This document shows, piece by piece, positions 11,561 to 22,539 of a stretch of DNA of 64,000 bases (within the stretch, counting starts at the first letter, position 1; every line of letters begins with the position of its first letter). The stretch is taken from NCBI GenBank assembly GCA_963924555.1, contig OZ004582.1:3906001-3970000 (forward strand), given 5' to 3'. Under the pieces are notes generated by a model that worked only from the letters and a program-made list of their open reading frames with translations, searched no databases and was not told the origin of the DNA. The position numbers and the translations under genes are program-made. Source of the DNA: Crambe crambe (Eukaryota > Porifera > Demospongiae > Poecilosclerida > Crambeidae).

Positions 11561-12936
11561 GCAAGAGTAACCCTTTTTATGCAGTCCATATTTCCTTCAG
11601 TCTTGTTGGGTTTCAACCGGAAACCTCAGGAATGTAATTAACACATTAAATCAGCAATATCACTAACTATGCTGTCAAATTCATTTTTTGTCTTGCTGCA
11701 TTAATGTTCACAATAAAGTTCTTTGGTGATATATTCACTGAACACTGACTCATCTGACCAAATAATGCACCCAAATTAGCAACTGTGAAAAAAGGATGAT
11801 CATAGATGTAGATGAAATAAAAAATGACATGAGAACAAATGATTCAATGGTATGATTTTACAGACTTATTCTTCTATTACACTTTAATTTACTACATTTG
11901 CTAGCACAAGATGTAATCATCTCAGTGGAAGTGATGGGTCAGGGCTAGATGGCAGCATCATAATCAGACTTCCTACGCTTGCTACAAGTACAAAGTATAA
12001 TTTTCAGCATAATAGCAGCTCAGCTGCTGCCTAGACTACAGTACTAGGTTCATAGCTAGGTTAGTAGCTAGGCTAGCTAGCTACACTAGGTAATCCTCCA
12101 CACTAGGATCATGGTTGGTACTTACCAAGGTTGAACAAAAAAGGAGTCGAGTTTCCACTGACAAGACATAGTAAGCAAAAATATTGACCATCAATCAGTA
12201 CACGTGCGTGAATGTGCGTTAATTAGATAGCGCTAATGAAATTAATAATTAATGAATTCGCTGTGCGATGGCTGCGCTGCTGTCACAGTGAGTCTTGTCA
12301 TCAACTCGATGACTTGAGCACTTGAAAAAGGGGGGTTTGAATAAATTTCTCTGGTACTTGCTTAGAATAGAGCTCTCAGACTATGGTTAGTCTTTTTTCC
12401 AAATATTTCAGCCTCCTTACACATAGTAGAAACCATTTTCCGAAGTGTATACCATGAAAGCAAATTTTGGAAGTTTAGAAAGATAAAGGTCAAGAAGTTT
12501 CACTGTGCATCGATCCCCTGCATTAGGATTGGCATATATTGGAACAACTTTAGTTTTTTCATTGAGATGTGTCCCAGATATATTTTTGAGCCATATTCAA
12601 CATATGTGTAGCATTCAGGATCAGATGTTTGACGAAACTGCAGGGATGAAAATAATTTTAATAACATAACCTGAAATTTGTCAGACCAAAGTACTACTTG
12701 TTAGGCCATCATTGGTGTTTGACCTGACATACTAGATTTGTTCCTTGTGCACCCTGTGTACCCGGGTACCCTGCAGCTACTCAAGAGAAAACACTATGAC
12801 TGCATGCATAGCTAGGGCTGCTACGTAGGTGCAATTATGTATGTTTGTTTTGTATTATTATCATGACAGTGGTAGCTATGTTATGGTTAATAACCAAGAC
12901 ATATGATAGTGTATGATAATATTACAGGATACAAAA
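11561..12936. other. No gene seen
   Basis: AT-rich with TAGCTAGC-type tracts near 12050-12085. No frame longer than noise and no recognisable domain on either strand. Confidence 0.5.
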
Positions 12937-13186
12937 TTAGTCAGAGCCTGAGTCCACATCTTGAATTGTACCCTCACAAAACCAATCATCCCATGTTTCA
13001 AGATCTAGTTCAGTTTCAGATGATTCCTCTTCAGAGTCACTTGCTCCATGGGTGGAAGTTTGCTTATGCCGTCGATACTCCTTTCTAGGTTTCTGGTTAA
13101 CTCTTCGTCCTGCTCGCCAAAGTACTGTGTTATCTTGAAGGTTCTTGATCCACAGAACAAACGGAATTACACGATGTTTACACTAA
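12937..13186 (-). CDS. Possible terminal exon with acidic tail
   Basis: An 82-codon open stretch on the minus strand ends at a TAA (12937-12939). It reads FVLWIKNLQDNTVLWRAG, a basic RRVNQKPRKEYRRHKQ segment, then a Ser/Asp/Glu-rich tail ending DVDSGSD. The sharp basic-to-acidic change looks like a real protein end. There is a stop just upstream at about 13187, so a splice acceptor would be needed. Family not recognised. Confidence 0.3.
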
Positions 13187-13318
13187 GAGATCTCACTGAA
13201 GAAGACTTGACATCACTTGAAAGTATTTCAAGCTATATTTGTTCAAGTTGGTGAAAATGTTGTTTCCAGAAAGCTTAATTTTCAACTGGGATATAAGCTT
13301 ACACTGTGGTGTATTGGA

Positions 13319-13797
13319 CTGGGTGAGCACGCAAGAAAGCGAGCCCGTGAACATGATGAAAGTGATGATGGAGCTGGAGCTAGTGATACAGAAGCTAGTA
13401 CCAGTTGTTCAAAGAAAAAGAAAACTGCAACAGAAGAAAGGGAGAGTCGGGTTGTTGAGCTTAAAAAAAAAACTTCGGGAGAGGGAATCACGAAAGTCTT
13501 GATAATCCACCAACAGGTAGTCGTCCTCGTGGTAGGTCAAGTCATTTTGAAGAAACTCTCACAAATGCAGTAGGAAAGATAGCAAGTGCCCTCTCCCCAA
13601 CAACTACATGTACAACAAGCACCACATCAGCTAACAGAGGTATAAATTCTCCTAGCAAATCTGTTGAGTTGAGAGGAAAGTACCTTCAGCAGTTGAAGGA
13701 GATGGTGAACCTGCGTGATCTAGGAGCACTCACAGAGGATGAATACGAAGAGCATCGCTCAATTATTGTCAACCAAATGAGGAAACTACCATTGTAA
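13319..13797 (+). pseudogene. C-terminal part of a basic/acidic protein with SHOCT-like end
   Basis: The plus strand encodes HARKRAREHDESDDGAGA, a Lys-rich segment, then in a shifted frame ELRGKYLQQLKEMVNLRD followed by LGALTEDEYEEHRSII and a TAA at 13795-13797. The last 35 residues resemble the short helical SHOCT type of C-terminal domain (L-K-x-L-x-x-L...G-x-L-T-x-x-E-Y/F-x-x-x). A ten-base A run near 13461-13470 marks one likely frame change, and a second shift is needed near 13500. It could be a decayed gene or a gene with sequence errors. Confidence 0.4.
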
Positions 13798-13916
13798 TTA
13801 ATATCAAAAAAATTAAACAAAGTAAGATTAGTTCTGATTATTTCACAATGTGTATCCTGAATGTTGTATGTAGTGTATACAATCCTCCTGACTAGTGTTA
13901 AATGCCAAGGACACTA

Positions 13917-14141
13917 TCAGACGAGGGAATGAGGTAGATTGGGCAATGACATAGTTGGCTTTAATGAATGCTTTAACTTTTGAAAAGATAAGTTAATAGG
14001 ATTTAGGTCTGGACTGTATGTGGGTAGAAACTTAAGAAGTGCACCTGTGCTATGGATCATTTGTGTAACTCGCTCTAGATGGTGAACAGAGCAGTTATCC
14101 ATAACAACAATAGAGTGGTTGTTGACACCATTGAAGGGCAT
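13917..14141 (-). mobile_element. Tc1/IS630-type transposase scrap (DDE_3)
   Basis: The minus strand gives MPFNGVNNHSIVVMDNCS, then FLPTYSPDLNPINLSF. In Tc1-like transposases the first D of MDNCS and the last acidic residue after PYSPDLNP form part of the catalytic triad; here NPIE has become NPIN, so the last acid is missing. Only the second half of the catalytic domain is present, and it stops where the 69-bp repeats at 14150 begin. Confidence 0.75.
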
Positions 14142-14149
14142 CAGTTGTG

Positions 14150-14593
14150 GGAGGAGACATGTGGCTACAGACAGGAGATTGTCTTCAGAGACAACTGAGG
14201 AAAGAGAGGCCAGGCTCCAAATCCTGAGAGAGAATGCAGACGGGAGATTGTCTTTAGAGACAACTGAGGAAAGAGAGGCCAGGCTCCAAATCCTGAGAGA
14301 ATGCAAACCAGAGATTATCTTCAGAGACAGCTGAGGAAGACTCCAAATCAGAAACAAGTGAGGAAAGAGATGCCAGGCTCCAAATCCTAAGAGAGAATAT
14401 AAACCAGAGATTATCTTCAGAGACAACTGAGGTTAGACAGACTAGACTTGAGCATATGAGAGACAGTGCAAGTCAGAGTTTATCCTTAGAGACATCTGAG
14501 GAGAGACAAGCCAGGCTTGATAGGTTGAGACAGAATAGAAGTGAGAGGTCATCTTCAGAGACAGCCGAGGAGAGACAGGCTAATTATAGAGTG
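14150..14593 (+). repeat. 69-bp coding repeat array (SSETTEEREARL units)
   Basis: About six imperfect 69-bp units, each encoding roughly RLSSETTEEREARLQILREN (23 codons per unit), some with small indels that shift frame. The last two units (14456-14580) are nearly identical to 53796-53930. Such charged helical repeats occur, as I recall, in the N-terminal parts of Helitron/PIF1-like and other sponge repeat proteins. No helicase domain follows here. The minus-strand frame through it is an artefact of the repeat. Confidence 0.8.
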
Positions 14594-14595
14594 GT

Positions 14596-14989
14596 TGCAA
14601 TGAGAAAAAACGAGGTGTCAACCATACTAGTGTACAATTTTGCCACCAACCATACCTTCAGATATAATTTAAGATGGCCGCTATTCAACTCTGACACACC
14701 CATAGCAACCACTAGCTACCCTAAAAAATACTTGATTCAAGATCACTCTGCATCTGTACACTTTCAGTACTTGATTCAGATGTTGAAAGATCAATCCTAC
14801 AAAGCAACTACCATAAACTAAGCGAGCATTAACATTTGTGGCTTCATATCTAATTCAGAGTCACTAGAAAGTCCTAAAAATAAGTCAATAATAACACTCA
14901 TGGAAAGGGATCAGAACTGACTTACCTGCGGTCTTCCACTTGAGAGTCTGGCCCGTGCGAGACTGCTCTTAGCTGAGCTGACTACAGAG
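14596..14989. other. No gene seen
   Basis: Short frames only. Nothing recognisable between the repeat array and the exon-like stretch at 14990. Confidence 0.5.
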
Positions 14990-15121
14990 TGAAGTGGATG
15001 ACTCGGTGAATCTTGATGACGAAGGAATTGCTGAAAATGTTACTGTTGCTTCCATCCGAAGAAAAAAAAACTTTGATAGGAAAAAAAAGCATGCCTCTAT
15101 TATTGGAAGAGCAGCTAATGG
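14990..15121 (+). CDS. Exon-like stretch ending at a donor
   Basis: The plus strand reads SEVDDSVNLDDEGIAENVT, then RRKKNFDRKKKHASIIG, ending at AATG then GTATGT, a strong donor at about 15121/15122. Acidic then basic composition is coding-like. No partner exon found; the pogo element at 15345 follows closely. Family unknown. Confidence 0.25.
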
Positions 15122-15344
15122 TATGTTTGTCATTGCATCTTGTGTTGGCTGTGAGCCTAGATCCTAATGCAGCTAGGTAAGAATAATGTATACACCGTAC
15201 ATCAAGGGCCTGTAATGTGGGAACAAGAATAATGACTAGTAAACCTATTTGTTCTGTTTTGCATACCCACTCTCATGGGTCCCTGATCTGACTAGCTACA
15301 GAGGACAAGCTGCATGCATATTTGTATCCAGAATCAGGTTAGTT

Positions 15345-15372
15345 CTAGCGTAGATCAACGTATTATCACCAC
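15345..15372. repeat. Left terminal inverted repeat of pogo element
   Basis: Pairs with 18079-18106: 27 of 28 bases match as reverse complement. Core CTAGCGTAGATC plus ACGTATTATCACCAC. Confidence 0.85.
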
Positions 15373-15532
15373 TTTTTGTCCATATTCAATATTACTTTCA
15401 CAAATATTATGAATTATTCATAGATTTTGCACAGCTGACTATTTAGATATTCTAGAAGTCTGTCCTAATTAAATGAAAATATTCACTCATTACTCAGTGA
15501 ATTGTACACCATTGTATTGCAATATTTCAAAT

Positions 15533-15566
15533 GGTGATAATAGGTTCAAGTGAACCTATTATCACC
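15533..15566. repeat. Perfect 34-base palindrome in the left sub-terminal region
   Basis: GGTGATAATAGGTTCA, a two-base centre AG, then its exact reverse complement. It contains two copies of the same GTGATAATA core present in the terminal repeats, facing each other. A single related half-site lies at 18054-18069 near the right end. Confidence 0.85.
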
Positions 15567-15642
15567 ACATCCTATTTCAATGGGAAAAAACATGAAAAAG
15601 GTATATAAATAAAGTTAAAATAAATACAGACATAAAATGAGT

Positions 15643-17717
15643 TTAATCCTGACAGTCTTCACAGATTAGTCGACTTTTGGTGTAATTTTTTCCATAGATA
15701 CAAAATACATGAAACCATCGGTCGCATACTTCACAGTCTATCCAGAACACATTTCTCTCATTACAACCATCTGGCTCCCGTTTCAAACACTTCTCACAAA
15801 CAGTATCTGATTCATTGCCATCTGAAGATTCCACAGTGTCATCACTTCTCTTGAATCTTGCTGGGAGACGGACTTTTCTTTTAGGCTGCTGCTTTGATGA
15901 AAGTGGCTGATCGGATTCACTTGAAGTTAGTACAGGAGAAGGTGATCTTTTCTTTTTACCTTTTGAGGTTTTCTTCCCTTTCTTCCTTGGTGGAGTAGAA
16001 ATTGGCTGATCAGCATCCGAATCATTTTCCGATCCACTTGAAATTGGTACAGGAGAAGGTGATCTTTTCCGTTTACCTTTAGAGGTTTTCTTTCCTTTTT
16101 TCTTCTCCTTTTCCTGTTGCTTTCTCTCCTTCTCTTTTTCTCTTTCTTCCTTCTTTCTCTCTCGTTCAATTCGTCTCTTCTTCTTTAGCTCCTTCTCTTC
16201 TTGTTCCTTCTTCTCTTTATCTTTCAAAATCTTATAATACTCATCCTCTGTTAGCACCCTTGCTTTTATGATTCGACGCTGTAGCTGATAATATATCAGC
16301 AAGATTACTGGGAACCAATCCAGCCTTTACTAGGGGATTAGCCACAGGGGTACTGCATCTGGTGCTACTTTCACCAGAACTAATACTGCTATTCATAGAT
16401 GAGGTGGGAGTATTGAACAGTGGTGGTGTAAAGCCAGGCGACTGTGAACATACTGATGAACAGTCACTCGGGAAAGAGGTTGAAGAAATACTGGAAATGG
16501 CATCAGCTGGTTGGATATCATTGCATTGAACACTCGTAGAAGCAGCAGAGCAGGAAGCTGTATCACTGGTTATTTGATCATCTGTACCTTGCTCACTGGA
16601 TGTGGAAGAATCTTTCTGATACACAGTAGATGGTGCCATCTTTGCACTGTCTAGTGCGTTACAATTGAAAGGATAATCCCACATTTAGAAAATCCACTCT
16701 TGATATTCCTCATGGAGAAGGCCATTTCATACGGTTCCTTAACTACACGAGCAAAATCACGTTTTGAAACGATGAAATCTTTCTTTGAGAAGCAAAATGC
16801 TCGTAGGGATCTGGCAAAATGTGCCTTAAATGACTTAAACACTGATACATCTAGCGGTTGCAGGGCATGTGTGGTGTGCGGAGGAAGGCATAACAGAATC
16901 ACTTGGTTTTCTCGAGCCAAGTCAATGAGCTCTAATGTGAGGTGGGATTTGTGTCCATCAATCAATAGCAAGACAGGTCTTTCAGGAACAGCATATTTTA
17001 AAAAATCCTTTTCATCCATTCCAAAAAAAGTTCGGAATCAACCCATCCTGATTCACTCCTGGCATATATTGCATCATCAGGTCCCCCAAACTTGTACTGT
17101 CCCCCTAGAAAAGCTTTTGGATAAATAATCATGGGGGGGAGAGCAACCCCTGATGCTGATGCAGCACATAACATGGTAATGTGTTCTGTGGTGCCCATGG
17201 ACTGTGAATAAACTGCTTTGGTATTTTTGAGTGTAACTGCTTTCTCCTTACTCTCGTTTAATGGTAAAAATGTTTCATCTGATCAGTTAGAGTTTTATCT
17301 AACAGATCAAAGTAACTACTCACCACTTCAGGGCTTAATGCCTCAGCCCTCGTTCTCTCTAAATTGTCCATTTTTCGGAGCCGTAGTTCAGGGTGGCGCT
17401 TACGAAATCGTGTGAACCAGTTCTTGCTTGGTCCTTCGTCTGGAAACCGGTCAGCCTTGCCTGATCTCATGGCAATGGCCCATCCAAAGGCAGTGGTCAT
17501 TCTAGGAGTGAGTGGGAAGCCTTGCTTTGCCATATGAACAAGATATGCCACTAAAGCATCCTCTTCCTCTTTCGATAGTTATTCTATCATCCAAGGTCCT
17601 TCTTGGAACATGATAGATCCTAGCCATAGAAGTGATTGTTCCTTTGCCCTCTTTCACTGCATTCATTGCAGCTACCATGTCAGAGTCCTGCCACTGCTTT
17701 CTCCTTGCTTTGGCCAT
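15643..17717 (-). pseudogene. pogo-like transposase with C-terminal PHD-type finger
   Basis: Starts MAKARRKQWQDSDMVAAM at 17717, a Psq-type helix-turn-helix, followed by a CENP-B-like DNA-binding part (NWFTRFRKRHPEL, about 17385-17425). The DDE_1 core shows all three expected acids: DET near 17274-17282, LLLIDGHKSH near 16940-16970, and LQPLDVSVF near 16840-16865. A Ser-rich linker, a long Lys/Glu coiled coil and a finger of the form C-x2-C...DCEVCDRWFHVFC...CEDC end the protein at 15643. About five frame changes, several at homopolymers, separate the pieces, so it is inactive unless some are sequencing errors. PHD-type fingers read histone tails, which could guide insertion. Confidence 0.8.
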
Positions 17718-18078
17718 ACTGTAATGTTATAGATAACCATCCGTATGAGTTATTTGCTTCATTTAGAAGCTAAAATGAGGTCTAAATAGCTAGCTTGCTG
17801 TCTGGACCTACAACAACAACCCCTCCACCTACTCAACCCCAGCAAAGCTTACTTAGAAAGCTTTTAGAGAGCTCTTGTGCCATGGACTAAACACTCCTCG
17901 AAGGAAAAAACACTGTCACCAAGCTAGCTTTAAAAGAAAGGCTGTTTCTAGAACTCACCTTTCGATAATACCGTCGATGCAGATATCAAAATGGACCATG
18001 TGCTCTGGAGAATTTACTGGCAGTCTATTCAATCTTGCACTTTTGACCCACATGGTGATAATAGGGTCCAAACTTGTG

Positions 18079-18106
18079 GTGGTGATAATACGTGGATCTA
18101 CGCTAG
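18079..18106. repeat. Right terminal inverted repeat of pogo element
   Basis: Reverse complement of 15345-15372 with one mismatch. A further half-site GGTGATAATAGG lies 13-25 bases inside it. Confidence 0.85.
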
Positions 18107-18370
18107 TCTATACAAAAATGTCCTTTTTGCAGCAAAGAAAAATGTACATAATTTTAAAGCATGATATTTTCAAAGGTGCGAATTTCCATACAACCGATGA
18201 AAGCCAAGCTGTATCATTGTCTCTGTGGTATATAGGTAGTTTTGGTTCATTGCAACCATGCATGTATCGAACTAGAGGTCATTGTCAGCTGAATGGTCTG
18301 GGAGACCTGGGCTATTGCTCTAGATTTCTTTTTCGAAAGTGTTGCAGAGTCTGTTTCAATTCCTTTATCT

Positions 18371-18890
18371 GTACTTCGGCAAAAAGCACAGGAGCTGTAC
18401 CTGAGAGTATTACTCCAGCCCCAGGCATCAACCTGAAGCTAGAATGCTTCTGAGCCGTAATAGAAAGCGGCCACAATTGGTTGTACCTGTTGGTAAGGGT
18501 GGACAATTCAAGTGTGACATTGATTGTCTTAATTTTAAGTCGGTTGGGCTATGTTCTCATTGTATCACTGTCGCCCAAATCAACAACAGCTTACAACAGT
18601 TTCTTACCTGGTTCGCAAAAGCAATACTGATAGGGTTGATCGGATGGTGAATCATCTACATCCTCAGCACACCAGTGGTGAAACTAGGAGTACTTGCATC
18701 TCAGCAGCAAATTATAGTCCATATAGTTATATACATGCTAAGCAATTATATGTCTCCTTCTGTATCATGGATGCCTGGAATGTCGTGGTCACCCGGAGCA
18801 TCTTATCCACCAGAGCCACCTTTCAAGTTGTGATTCATATCTGGTAACATTGCTAAATGTTTTGGCTGCAATCCGATGGTGAGTGGTGTT
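18371..18890 (+). pseudogene. C-terminal remnant of a SWIM-finger (MULE-family) protein
   Basis: The plus strand encodes a SWIM-type zinc site, FKCDIDCLNFKSVGLCSHC, followed by ITVAQINNSLQQFLTWF, then in the next frame KSNTDRVDRM. After a gap comes the Pro/Trp-rich MSPSVSWMPGMSWSPG and FISGNIAKCFGCN. The C-x3-C...C-x-H/C pattern is the SWIM zinc ligand set. This order matches the tail of the MULE/SWIM family seen on the minus strand at 22540-27660. At least two frame changes and one stop occur. A tyrosine-recombinase fossil starts directly after it. Confidence 0.6.
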
Positions 18891-19350
18891 TGCTGATTCA
18901 TGGAATGGAATCTCAATGTTCATGAAACATGACAGGCTCAATCCAGTGTTGTCAGATGCATCTGGTAATTATGGATGTGGGGCATTTAGCGGGAGCAGGT
19001 GGTTCAAATTTGGATGGGAACTAGGCATGGAGGAGCTCCACGTAAGATGCATCTGGCATTCTTGTCAGCAAATTCAATTGTATGATGTCAGCATGTCAAC
19101 AACAGTTTAGCAGATGCAATATCATTGTTTATTTTTGGTCTCATTATCCCCAGGCACAGGAAAATCCAACGATAATTCCGGAGCCTCTGGTGGACCTACT
19201 GATTTAAAAAAAGCCCGACTGGACCTCAACGAGGCTGTGGACTTCTATTTTTCAAAAGCATTAGCCCAGTCCACTCAGCGATCATATTCATCTGTTGAAC
19301 GCCGTTACAGTCAGTTCTGTATCCAGGGGGATTACCCATATTACCGATAG
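18891..19350 (+). mobile_element. Tyrosine-recombinase (DIRS/Ngaro-like) retroelement fossil
   Basis: Two parts are recognisable: an RNase H-like stretch (motif SDASGNYGCGAF, about 18955-18990) and the start of a tyrosine recombinase N-terminal domain (LNEAVDFYFSKALAQSTQ, about 19218-19270). This pairing is typical of DIRS/Ngaro elements, which integrate by recombinase instead of a retroviral integrase. The copy is broken and only a small part remains. It abuts a SWIM-gene remnant upstream. Confidence 0.7.
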
Positions 19351-19660
19351 GATCCAAATATTTCTAGCATGCCATCATCATTATGTTCGTGCATGCCATC
19401 ATAATTATGTTCGTGTGAGGGAGCCAATGACTGCTGACACAGTTGCTTCCAGCAAGACCTGTGTAGGGTGCAGGCTGTGGTAGGTGGTCAGGGTATGCTA
19501 ACCCTGGGCGTTCACCCAGGCAATAAAAATGGAATAAGGGGTGAAAATAGGTGCTAATTAGTATACCTACTACAAGTAATACAAGCCTGTTTCTCAGCCA
19601 AAGAATGATAATGAGATCTGATAAATGTTAATATGTTTTAAAATCCACTTCTCGGGCGAC
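19351..19660. other. No gene seen
   Basis: Contains a short direct repeat (GCATGCCATCATNATTATGTTCGTG-type phrase twice near 19365-19415, described rather than quoted in full) and nothing coding. Confidence 0.5.
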
Positions 19661-19669
19661 CAGCGATTA

Positions 19670-20215
19670 TCCTCCTGTCTCGATAGATTCCGAAGCATTT
19701 GATATTATCTCAGCTCATCCAAAACTGTTTCATGGCCTAGGAAACCTAAAAGGGGAGTACCGTATCCAGCTATGTCCATTTGCCCTATCAACACAAAGAG
19801 ATCATCTCAAAAGTGAATCGACCAACTGATTGGTGCTCACATCATACAACACATGAAATCAATTCTTGCTCGCCATGGAATTCCAGAAATAATGGACCAA
19901 AATTTTCCGTGGCTGAGTAGCTGATGAGTATGGGTTTTATCATAAGACATGTAGTCCTCGATTTCCTCAGTCTAATGGAGAAGCTGAGAGAGATGTACAA
20001 ACCATCAAGCATTAACAGCCCTGCTGAGCTGCACATGAATAGACGATTGCGTAGTAGTCTACCCCTGGTTCCAAACCAACTCGAGCCATCGACAGAGGTG
20101 AGAAAAAGGAAGCAGCAGCTAAACAGCGTCAGAAAAACAATTTTGACCACCTCCATTGTGCCTGGAGCCCCTGGAACCGTGGATTACTGACCGGCGATGG
20201 TATGACCTCATCTGG
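19670..20215 (+). mobile_element. Ty3/Gypsy pol fossil
   Basis: Old LTR-retrotransposon remnant. It shows the start of a Gypsy reverse transcriptase region (motifs HGLGNLKGEYRIQL, VNQPTDWC; about 19720-19840) and integrase core sequence (SILARHGIPEI, PRFPQSNGEAE-type region; about 19855-20010), followed by the SPAELHMNRRLRSSLP part typical of the region after the integrase core. The copy is broken and incomplete, with several breaks. No LTRs seen. Family assigned by recalled resemblance. Confidence 0.75.
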
Positions 20216-20736
20216 AGAGTTCAGAAGGAATGGTATTAATCTTTGTGATGTCATCATATTCATTTACACAAAATGATAATCATTCTAAAATGTTTGATTG
20301 ACTTGGCCAGTTGAGGCATAAGCATGTTCAGCTAATTATTCTAGAAGGAGTAGAGGAGGTGGCAAATCAATAGGAAATTCAGCTCCTGTAGAGAGACGGC
20401 CACATACAGGTAAAGATATCCTACGTCTAGCAGTTCTCTTCTTCACAGGATAGGTCAAATACCAGCTCACCTATGACTTGCTTTCTGAGAGCTGACACTC
20501 AATATTTTGAGTTCCAGGCATATTAGTCAGGTCAATTTTATATTTTATTGTTATGAAGTGGATCATTTATGAATCCATACTGAAGAAAATTATAAGGGGT
20601 GCCATCAGTTTGAGTGATTTGGAGAGTTTTTATGATATTTAAAAAAATTTTAGATTTTTTTGGTTTTGCAGTAAGCACGAAAATTTAAATTTTCGCTACC
20701 CATAGAGATAATAAAAAATCACGAAATATAAATTGA
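20216..20736. other. No gene seen
   Basis: AT-rich DNA, possible 3' region of the fossil before it and of the hAT after it. Confidence 0.5.
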
Positions 20737-21816
20737 TCATGAATTATAATTTCCACTGTAATTGCACAAAGTAGCCTGCATCTTTACTCGTGCACTTTGA
20801 TAACCTACTTTGTCAGATAAACCCATCTGGGGGAATCGTTTAGCCAATTTCAAGGCAGTAGCAGCTGAATAGGAGGATGTTTTTTCTACATCCAACTTCA
20901 GTTTGGTAAGGTCAGTATCAGCAGCAAGTATAGCATCAGTTTTCAGCAAATTTTTAGCATAGAGCTTTACAAGTCTACTCACCTCCTCATAAAGTTCGCA
21001 TGTTGTGTTTTCTGTAGACTTTTGAAATTGCCTACTGAAACGATTCATAGCTGGTAAAATTGAAGCCTACTAGTGATGCTAATAACCTTGTCTGTTTGCT
21101 CATCACAGGACAGTAAGTAGGATACCAAACCATCAAACTGATCAAGGTATCTGTAGCCATCGTGTGGGTGAGTGCTTGATGATAGATTTTGGCTCATCAT
21201 CGAAAAGGGAACACCAATGGTCAACAAAGGTCTGTCCTCTCTTACTACTATGGTAAAAGTAGTAGAAGATATCAACAAATAACTGGTCAATATTGATTGG
21301 TAAGGTTTCTAATCCAGCTTTAACAGTAAGATCTGCCAAATGGCATATACAGCCAACATCATATAGATGAGTATCCTATTTTTTATAAGCTTTTGTACCC
21401 CTGACCTTACACCCTTCATTACACTTGCAGTGTCAGACATGAAAGCAATGTCCAAACCATTACTCTCTAAAGAATGTGAAAGTGCTTGAAAGATATTAAC
21501 CACTTTATCCTGGTTATCATTGGATTCATCAATCATAATTGAGAATGAGTTATTGGACATATGCTCTGTTGTAGACTTTTGCCAGTATGGTGCAAGAACC
21601 TCTGTTAAAATAGCCGGTTTTGAACAGTTTGGTGGCATGGTCACTAGTTTGGAAGCTTAAATTATGCTTAGCAACAAACAGTGACCACCTCATCTCAGCC
21701 TCATTAACGCTCTGTAGTACTTGGGGACGAAAAAAGGACGTAACACTTTGAGAAGTAGAAGCTGCCTTTCCCATTTCCCTGTGACGCTTCCCCATACTAA
21801 AATCAGATGAGCACAA
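20737..21816 (-). mobile_element. hAT transposase gene, C-terminus missing
   Basis: Minus-strand pieces in hAT order: an N-terminal region (EAEMRWSLFVAKHNLSF, about 21640-21710), the first catalytic region FSIMIDESNDN near 21520, IAFMSDTASVMKGV near 21410-21450, and HSPTRWL near 21150. Next come a helical region (DQFDGLVSYLLSC) and YQSARVKMQATL near 20760. The two Asp motifs and the RW motif are typical of a hAT core related to DUF4371/SCAND3-type proteins. Three or four frame changes occur. The usual C-terminal dimerisation block is not visible, so the copy is truncated or ends in another way. Confidence 0.75.
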
Positions 21817-22539
21817 GGAACAGTGTGCAAATGTGTTCCCTATAATGTTATAATCAATTTTTCTTTATTCTACAGGCTTATGTACCTCTACGACTCTCTC
21901 CTATCCCAGGATACTCCTTTATCCAGGAAGAATCAAAATGAGACTGCCTCTTGGGAGGAGGTGTTCCAGGGACTTCACACTCAGCAGAGCTTACTAACTT
22001 TCAAGATTGTCAAAGTAGCTAACTGGCAGCACATGTGCATGTAATGATAAATGTCATATCATGTAATTTCATTGTGTCAGCTGTCCATAGTCTGCTTCAG
22101 CAGACTGTTGAGCTGTCCGAGGTTGCACAATACTACAATTGTTTATGCAGCTATTCAAGCACTTCTGGGACAATCAATAACCTTATGTAAATCCGTTGCG
22201 GGACACATTTAGCAATCACTATTACGGGACTGTCCCGGAGCTTCTGGGACAGGTGGAGGCTATGAGATTAGCGTCTTTCAGCTAGAGCTAGGCAACTACC
22301 TGCCCCATAGTGTCATTGTTGTCTTCAAAATTCTTATGGCAAGATTTACAAATCTTGATTTGATGCTCACTTGAGAATCCACTGCTCAAAACCTTATATG
22401 ATACAGGACTTTAAAAATTCCTAGCTTGCCTGATCAATGCAGTTGGTGAGTTAATAAAGGAATAGTGATGTTCACATTTCCACCAACCACGTTTCAGTAG
22501 TGGTGGAGAGAGAACGAGGCTTGTTAAATGTTTGATTAG
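21817..22539. other. No gene seen
   Basis: Short frames only. A partial inverted repeat of the phrase AGTCTGCTTCAGCAGACT lies near 22090-22107. No domain recognised. Confidence 0.5.

Larger units (their letters stand above)
15345..18106 (-). mobile_element. pogo/Tigger-like DNA transposon with terminal inverted repeats
   Basis: Both ends carry a 28-bp inverted repeat. At 15345-15372 it begins CTAGCGTAGATC and ends TATTATCACCAC. At 18079-18106 is its reverse complement with one mismatch. The element is about 2.76 kb and encodes one minus-strand transposase (15643-17717). GTGATAATA-type motifs recur just inside both ends and are probable transposase-binding sites. The exact outermost base and TA duplication could not be fixed by eye. 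Transposases of this kind move DNA into TA sites. Confidence 0.85.

Noticed and set aside
14141-14426. Minus-strand extension of the Tc1 transposase through the repeats
   Set aside because: The extension is the antisense of the 69-bp plus-strand coding repeats.
17875-18453. 192-codon plus-strand frame near the right pogo end
   Set aside because: Its composition is not protein-like, it runs through the inverted repeat and non-coding flank, and it matches no family. Treated as chance.
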